A stretch of 64,000 nucleotides of DNA, taken from contig NZ_KK037166.1 of NCBI RefSeq assembly GCF_000568255.1, positions 1,609,881 to 1,673,880 on the forward strand, written 5' to 3'. A model generated the notes under the pieces. The model was not told the DNA's origin. It ran no database searches and saw only the letters and a list, made by a program, of their open reading frames with translations. The stretch is from Kutzneria sp. 744 (GTDB taxonomy: Bacteria; Actinomycetota; Actinomycetes; Mycobacteriales; Pseudonocardiaceae). Shown here one piece after another: positions 60,113-64,000 of this stretch (its first letter is position 1; every line of letters begins with the position of its first letter). A program made the translations under genes and the position numbers.

Positions 60113-61531
60113 TCAGGCCGGCACCAGCCCGAACCAGCGGGACAGCGCCGCCGCCAGCGGCCCCGGCTCGGCCCGGCCGTCGGCGGTGGCCAGCCAGGCG
60201 ACGTGGCCGTCCGGCCGGACCAGCATCGCCGCGACCTGGCCCTCGTCCATCGACTCGGTGTCCAGCGGCTCGGCCCGCACCACGTCGACCCGGTCCAGGG
60301 GCGGATGGTCCAGCCCACCGAAGTCGAGCAGCAGTCCGGAGCCGCCGCGCAGCAGCTTGGCGACACTGGTCGGACACCCGTCGATCGCGATCGGAATGTC
60401 CGGAGCCATTCGCCCGAGCCACGGATGAGTGGCGAATTCGCCCATCTCGTACCGGGTTTCCACCCCGGTCGCGAGTTCGGCCAGGTATCGGCCGACGCCG
60501 TCGAGCTCGCTCAGTTCGGCGAACAGGTCGCGCAAGGGGCCGATCCCGTCGCCGGCGAGCAACGCCTGTGCCTGCGTGTGCAGCAGGACTCGCGCCCCGG
60601 CCGCATGCCGCTCGCGGTGGTACGTGTCGAGCAGTTCCGGCGAGGCCCAGCCCCGCACGGCGGCGGCCAGCTTCCAGCCCAGGTTCATCGCGTCCGCGAT
60701 GGCCAGGTTGACGCCCTGCGCGCCGGCCGGCGGGTGGATGTGCGCGGCGTCGCCGGCCAGCAGCACGCGTCCGCTGCGGTACTGGGCCGCCTGCCGGGCG
60801 GCGTTGCCGAACCTGGTGAGCCAGCGGGGTTCGGCCATCTCGACGTGCCGGCCGAGCGCTTCGTCCACCGTGGAATTGAGCTGGGCCAGGGTGATCGGCT
60901 CGGCACGGTCGAACACGGGGTCCGCCACCACGACACGGACGTAGCCTGGGCGCGGGATCACGAAGACGCCGCCCAGGTGCTTACCGGGGACAAGATCGGT
61001 CTCGACGTCGCCGAGCATGACGTAGCGAGTGGTTGGTGTGCCGGGGAAATCGATGCCGGCGAGCTTGCGCACCGCGCTGCGGCTGCCGTCGCAGCCGACC
61101 AGGTACCGGGCCCGGATCTCGCCGTTGACGGTGACGCCGCTGTCGTCCTGGGTGAAGCCGTGCACGGCTTGGCCGCGGCGAATGTCCACGCCGAGCTCGG
61201 CGGCGTGCTCTTCGAGGATCTCCTCGACGCGGGTCTGCGCGATGCCGAGCGTGTACGGGTGCTCCCAGCCGAGACTGCCGATGTCCAGCGGCGCCGGCAG
61301 GCCGCCGAAGGACGTCACCGGCACCTTGTGGCCCTCGGCGATGAAGCGGTCGGCGATGCCCCGCCGGTCGAACGCGTCCAGGCTGCGGGCGTTCAGGTTG
61401 AAACCACGGCAGAATCCCGGTTTCCGCGGTTCGCGTTCGAGCAACACGGTGCGCACGCCGACCATCGCCAGCTCACAGGCCAGCGTCAGCCCGGCCGGCC
61501 CGGCGCCGGCGATCACCACATCGGTGTCCAT
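60113..61531 (-). CDS. FAD-dependent aromatic monooxygenase (PheA/TfdB family)
   Basis: A 472-residue class A flavoprotein hydroxylase: dinucleotide site VVIAGAGPAGLTLACELA, the LVGCDGSRSAVRK (DG) motif and the GDAAHIHPPAGAQGVNLAIADAMNLGWKLAA motif region. A C-terminal thioredoxin-like domain ends the protein. Relatives hydroxylate phenols, polyketides or rifampicin. The ATG overlaps the PadR stop (TGATG), so the pair is one transcription unit and the regulator likely controls this enzyme in response to an aromatic compound or drug. Confidence 0.92.
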   Translation of the reverse strand: MDTDVVIAGAGPAGLTLACELAMVGVRTVLLEREPRKPGFCRGFNLNARSLDAFDRRGIADRFIAEGHKVPVTSFGGLPAPLDIGSLGWEHPYTLGIAQTRVEEILEEHAAELGVDIRRGQAVHGFTQDDSGVTVNGEIRARYLVGCDGSRSAVRKLAGIDFPGTPTTRYVMLGDVETDLVPGKHLGGVFVIPRPGYVRVVVADPVFDRAEPITLAQLNSTVDEALGRHVEMAEPRWLTRFGNAARQAAQYRSGRVLLAGDAAHIHPPAGAQGVNLAIADAMNLGWKLAAAVRGWASPELLDTYHRERHAAGARVLLHTQAQALLAGDGIGPLRDLFAELSELDGVGRYLAELATGVETRYEMGEFATHPWLGRMAPDIPIAIDGCPTSVAKLLRGGSGLLLDFGGLDHPPLDRVDVVRAEPLDTESMDEGQVAAMLVRPDGHVAWLATADGRAEPGPLAAALSRWFGLVPA

Positions 61532-62103
61532 CACTGCTCCTCCCCCGGTTTCGGCCACGCGATCGTGCCGGCGGTCATCTCGGCGGCGGCCTGTCGCAGC
61601 CATTCCACTTCCGCGCGGCGCATCGCCTGCGCGTACTCCACCTCGATCATGAACAGCCGCCGCAGGGTGATCCCCTTCAGCTGGTCGTCGGTCTGCCTGA
61701 CGGATTCCTCCAGCCGGTCGGCCCGCTCGGTGAGCGCGGCGACGGCGCCCTCGACGCCGAGCACGCCGACGTAGCTGACGGCGGCGATGAACTTCGGGTA
61801 CTCGTTGACCGGCACCCGGATCAGCTCGTCGATCCACTTCTGGAACTCGGCCAGCCCCAGCTCGGTGTATTCGTAGACGGTGCGTTCCGGCCGGTTGCCG
61901 TCCCGCACGATTTCCACCGCACGGATCCACCCGTCCCGCTCCAGCCCCTCGACCACGTCGTAGAGGGAGCCCGTGGTGACCTTGAAGCTGGTCTCCTTGT
62001 TCCGCTCCCGCAGTCGCTGCGCCATCTCGTACGGGTGCGACGGCTGCTCCATCAACAGCCCCAGCACCGCCAGCGCCAGCGTGTTGCGGCTTCTCCTGCC
62101 CAC
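61531..62103 (-). CDS. PadR-family transcriptional repressor
   Basis: A 190-residue PadR protein: winged helix (LAVLGLLMEQPSHPYEMAQRL, TTGSLYDVVEGLERDGWI) and C-terminal helical Vir domain. The GTG at 62103 has GAGGA six bases upstream; the GTG two codons earlier is too close to it. It is coupled to the FAD monooxygenase and probably represses both through the repeated site upstream. Confidence 0.92.
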   Translation of the reverse strand: MGRRSRNTLALAVLGLLMEQPSHPYEMAQRLRERNKETSFKVTTGSLYDVVEGLERDGWIRAVEIVRDGNRPERTVYEYTELGLAEFQKWIDELIRVPVNEYPKFIAAVSYVGVLGVEGAVAALTERADRLEESVRQTDDQLKGITLRRLFMIEVEYAQAMRRAEVEWLRQAAAEMTAGTIAWPKPGEEQ

Positions 62104-62118
62104 GGCCACTCCTCGGAT

Positions 62119-62140
62119 CCGACTATTCGGAACCGACTAT
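62119..62140. promoter_or_regulatory. candidate PadR operator
   Basis: CCGACTAT occurs twice (62119-62126, 62133-62140), with a TCGGAACCGA palindrome between and overlapping them, 16 bases upstream of the padR start. Confidence 0.6.
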
Positions 62141-62154
62141 ATGACCGCTGTCAA

Positions 62155-62176
62155 CCGCGAGTCCCGCTCTCGGGCA
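62155..62176 (-). repeat. dispersed intergenic motif, copy 3 (inverted)
   Basis: On the minus strand this reads TGCCCGAGAGCGGGACTCGCGG, matching copies at 50736 and 53547. It lies between padR and the mce-associated gene. Confidence 0.7.
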
Positions 62177-62190
62177 CCTGAGTTGCCGGT

Positions 62191-62664
62191 TCAGAGCACG
62201 GTCAGGCCGGTCACCCGCCAGGTGTCCCCGGTCCGGTGCGCGACCACCCTGAGCTGGGCCGATGTCGAGGTGTTGCCGTTGTCTCCCGTCCGCACGGCCT
62301 GCTGGTCCACGAACACCAGCAGCGTCGCGTCGTCGGTGTGGAGCTCCCGCACCGCTATCGCGCGGACGGTGCTGACCAGGACCAGTTTCTGCGCGGCCGC
62401 CTGCGTGCGGACCTGCTCGAACAGCTGCTCGTACTGCCGCATGGCATCCCCGACGAGGACGCTTCGCGCCGCCTTCTCGGTGCGGGCGGTGTCGGTGTAG
62501 TCGTAGGAGAAGGAGTTCTCGACCGCCTTCCTCACCTGGTCCTTGACCTGGCTCGTGGTCGCCGTGTCGACCAGCGCCGTGTTGGCCATCGGCGGCGCCT
62601 GGTCGACCCAGAACCAGACCGCCGCGGCGATGGCCACGACGATGACCGCCGCCGCGGCCCTCAC
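62191..62664 (-). CDS. Mce-associated membrane protein 2
   Basis: A 157-residue protein with one N-terminal membrane helix (AAAAVIVVAIAAAVWFWV) and an extracellular NTF2-like domain, the layout of Mas proteins that accompany mce operons. Its start overlaps the end of the preceding mas gene by 4 bases. It is the last gene of the mce operon here. Confidence 0.88.
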   Translation of the reverse strand: MRAAAAVIVVAIAAAVWFWVDQAPPMANTALVDTATTSQVKDQVRKAVENSFSYDYTDTARTEKAARSVLVGDAMRQYEQLFEQVRTQAAAQKLVLVSTVRAIAVRELHTDDATLLVFVDQQAVRTGDNGNTSTSAQLRVVAHRTGDTWRVTGLTVL

Positions 62665-63143
62665 TCGATCACCTGCACGGTCCCGGTCTTCCAGCCGTCC
62701 TCGGTCCGGGACAGCACCGCGTCCACGCGGCTCTTTCGTACGGAGGGCTGACCGTCAGCCTGCCTGATCGTCACCTCGACTGCCACAAGCACGGTCGCCG
62801 TGCCGGCGCGAGTGTCCACCGTGTCCACCGCCGCGTCGACAATCTTGGCCGTGGACACGGTTTTCTGCTGCTTGGTCGCGTTCACGTCGCTGTCGTGCTG
62901 ATTGGTCAGCTGGTTGAGCAGATTGCCGGTGGTGACCCGCTGCCACTGCGTGAGATCGTCCTCGGCCTTGCGGTAGTCGACCGTGTTGAGGGTCTTGATC
63001 TGGTCCGAGGCGGTCGCCAGCACCAGGTCCCGGGTCTGCCCGTAGGTCACGTCGTCGGAGTGGTCGGACTGCCACCAGTTCCAGCCCGCCCAGCCGGCAC
63101 CCAGCACGGCCAGCAGCGCGACAACCGCGAGGACCCGGTTCAT
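62661..63143 (-). CDS. Mce-associated membrane protein 1
   Basis: A 160-residue Mas-type protein with an N-terminal helix (VLAVVALLAVLGAGWAGWNWW) and a periplasmic domain. Its start overlaps the mce gene stop by 4 bases. Mas proteins stabilise Mce lipid-uptake complexes in mycobacteria and relatives. Confidence 0.88.
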   Translation of the reverse strand: MNRVLAVVALLAVLGAGWAGWNWWQSDHSDDVTYGQTRDLVLATASDQIKTLNTVDYRKAEDDLTQWQRVTTGNLLNQLTNQHDSDVNATKQQKTVSTAKIVDAAVDTVDTRAGTATVLVAVEVTIRQADGQPSVRKSRVDAVLSRTEDGWKTGTVQVIE

Positions 63144-64000
63144 CCCGACAATCCCAGCAGCTGCGCCATGTTCGTCGGCGACGGCGTGGTCGTGGTCGTG
63201 CCGAGGGCACCCGGTAGCCGCGGCGTGTTGCCGCGCGGCACGTTCTGCGAGCCCCGGACGTCGATCGGGCTGTTGGGCGGCTCCGCGCAGTAGGCCTGGG
63301 CGTTGGCCGCCTTCGGCGCCGTGCTGTTGGCCGGTCGCTCCTGCGTCGTCTCGTAGCCCTTGGTGCAGGGGAAGGGATTGAAGAAGTTCAGCACCAGTCC
63401 CAGGTGCCCTGTGCCGTCCGGCGACAGCCCCGGCGTGAACGCCGTGATCACCGGGTAGGCCACCAGCAGCTCCTCGATACCGGCCGTCCTCGACGAGGTG
63501 ATCGCCGTTGTCGTGTACAGGTTGGCCAGCACCACGCTCAGATTCCGCCCCGAGGACCGGAGGATGTCGTCCACCGGCTGCGCCGCCGCCGGCGCCGCGC
63601 TGATCAGCGACCGGATGTCGGCGTCGGATCCCTTGAGCTGCGCGGCAACCTTGTTCAGCGACTGGGCGAAAGAGGTGATCGCCGCCGCGTCCTTGTTCTG
63701 CGTCTCCAGCACGGTCTTGCCGTCGCTCAGCAACGCCTTCGTCTGCGGCAGGTTCTTCGCCGCCTCGGTCGTCAGGCTGCTGCTGGCGTCCAGCAGCTTC
63801 TGCAGGTCCGGTCCCGTCCCGGTGAACGTCTTGTCCAGCTCGTCCACCACGACCTTCAGCTTGTCCGCCGGCACGCTCTTGACCAGGGCGTCCAAATTGG
63901 ACAGCACCTGGTCCGGGCTCGGCGGCAGCGTCGTCCGCTCCTGCGGTATCACCGATCCCTGGCTCAGATAGGGCCCCTTGTCGTCCTGCGGCTCCAGGTC
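63140..64000 (-). CDS. MCE-family lipid-uptake protein, C-terminal part (partial)
   Basis: The 3' 286 codons of an mce gene that continues past the right edge. The visible part is the helical region downstream of the MCE/MlaD domain and the Pro- and Thr-rich tail (GTTTTTPSP). Two mas genes follow, so this is most likely the last mce gene (mceF position). An internal GTG at 63952 is not the true start since the frame stays open to base 64000. Confidence 0.88.
   Translation of the reverse strand, partial: DLEPQDDKGPYLSQGSVIPQERTTLPPSPDQVLSNLDALVKSVPADKLKVVVDELDKTFTGTGPDLQKLLDASSSLTTEAAKNLPQTKALLSDGKTVLETQNKDAAAITSFAQSLNKVAAQLKGSDADIRSLISAAPAAAQPVDDILRSSGRNLSVVLANLYTTTAITSSRTAGIEELLVAYPVITAFTPGLSPDGTGHLGLVLNFFNPFPCTKGYETTQERPANSTAPKAANAQAYCAEPPNSPIDVRGSQNVPRGNTPRLPGALGTTTTTPSPTNMAQLLGLSG

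Overview
The window is high-GC actinomycete DNA, most likely from the order Pseudonocardiales (Kutzneria, Actinosynnema or a relative). The basis is gene content: mycothiol-type enzyme, F420-type oxidoreductase, mce genes, an InhA-like reductase, iron boxes of IdeR/DmdR type and many GTG starts. No RNA genes, transposases or CRISPR arrays were seen.

Region 1 (1-27.3 kb) is a complete-looking iron-regulated siderophore locus. It holds a heterodimeric ABC exporter, an MbtH protein, a Tat/lipoprotein siderophore-binding protein, one giant five-module NRPS (about 6,420 residues once two 1-base breaks are repaired), two FecCD permeases with their ATPase, and an ornithine N-monooxygenase. Iron boxes lie before the binding protein, between the NRPS and the permeases (two), and before the monooxygenase. 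The NRPS starts with half a condensation domain. Four of its five adenylation domains are interrupted by methyltransferases, modules 1-2 are duplicated as modules 3-4, and there is no thioesterase.

Region 2 (27.4-29.1 kb) holds a hypothetical protein and a TIGR03083-type mycothiol-dependent isomerase-like protein.

Region 3 (29.3-44.1 kb) is the most novel part: a class III lanthipeptide locus. On the plus strand a GNAT acyltransferase overlaps a LanKC synthetase. Four tandem precursor genes follow, three encoding the same 26-residue peptide with a seven-residue SxxSxxC core. Then come an MFS exporter, a DUF4429 protein, a thiamine-diphosphate enzyme, a FabF-type ketosynthase and an InhA-type enoyl reductase. 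Divergently transcribed are an adenylation-aldehyde dehydrogenase fusion and an FAD/NAD(P)-binding oxidoreductase. The set suggests a lipidated or otherwise N-capped ultra-short lanthipeptide, related in logic to lipolanthines and goadvionins.

Region 4 (44.1-64 kb) is mostly general genome. It has an F420-type oxidoreductase behind a KstR-like palindrome, a Sfp-type phosphopantetheinyl transferase that could serve the NRPS, a secreted GH18 chitinase, a Ser/Thr kinase, an SDR, two DUF4360 secreted paralogues with matching upstream blocks, HxlR, ROK and PucR-type regulators, a methyltransferase, a secreted serine peptidase, a GH5 glycosidase, a PadR-FAD monooxygenase pair, and the end of an mce operon.

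Sequence quality matters here. Seven otherwise intact conserved genes are broken by single-base indels. Two segments of about 250 and 350 bases near 50% GC (29.1-29.34 and 58.0-58.35 kb) look random, contain no genes, and cut into conserved genes. Both patterns look more like assembly or gap-filling artefacts than biology, and reading frames should be confirmed before conclusions are drawn.
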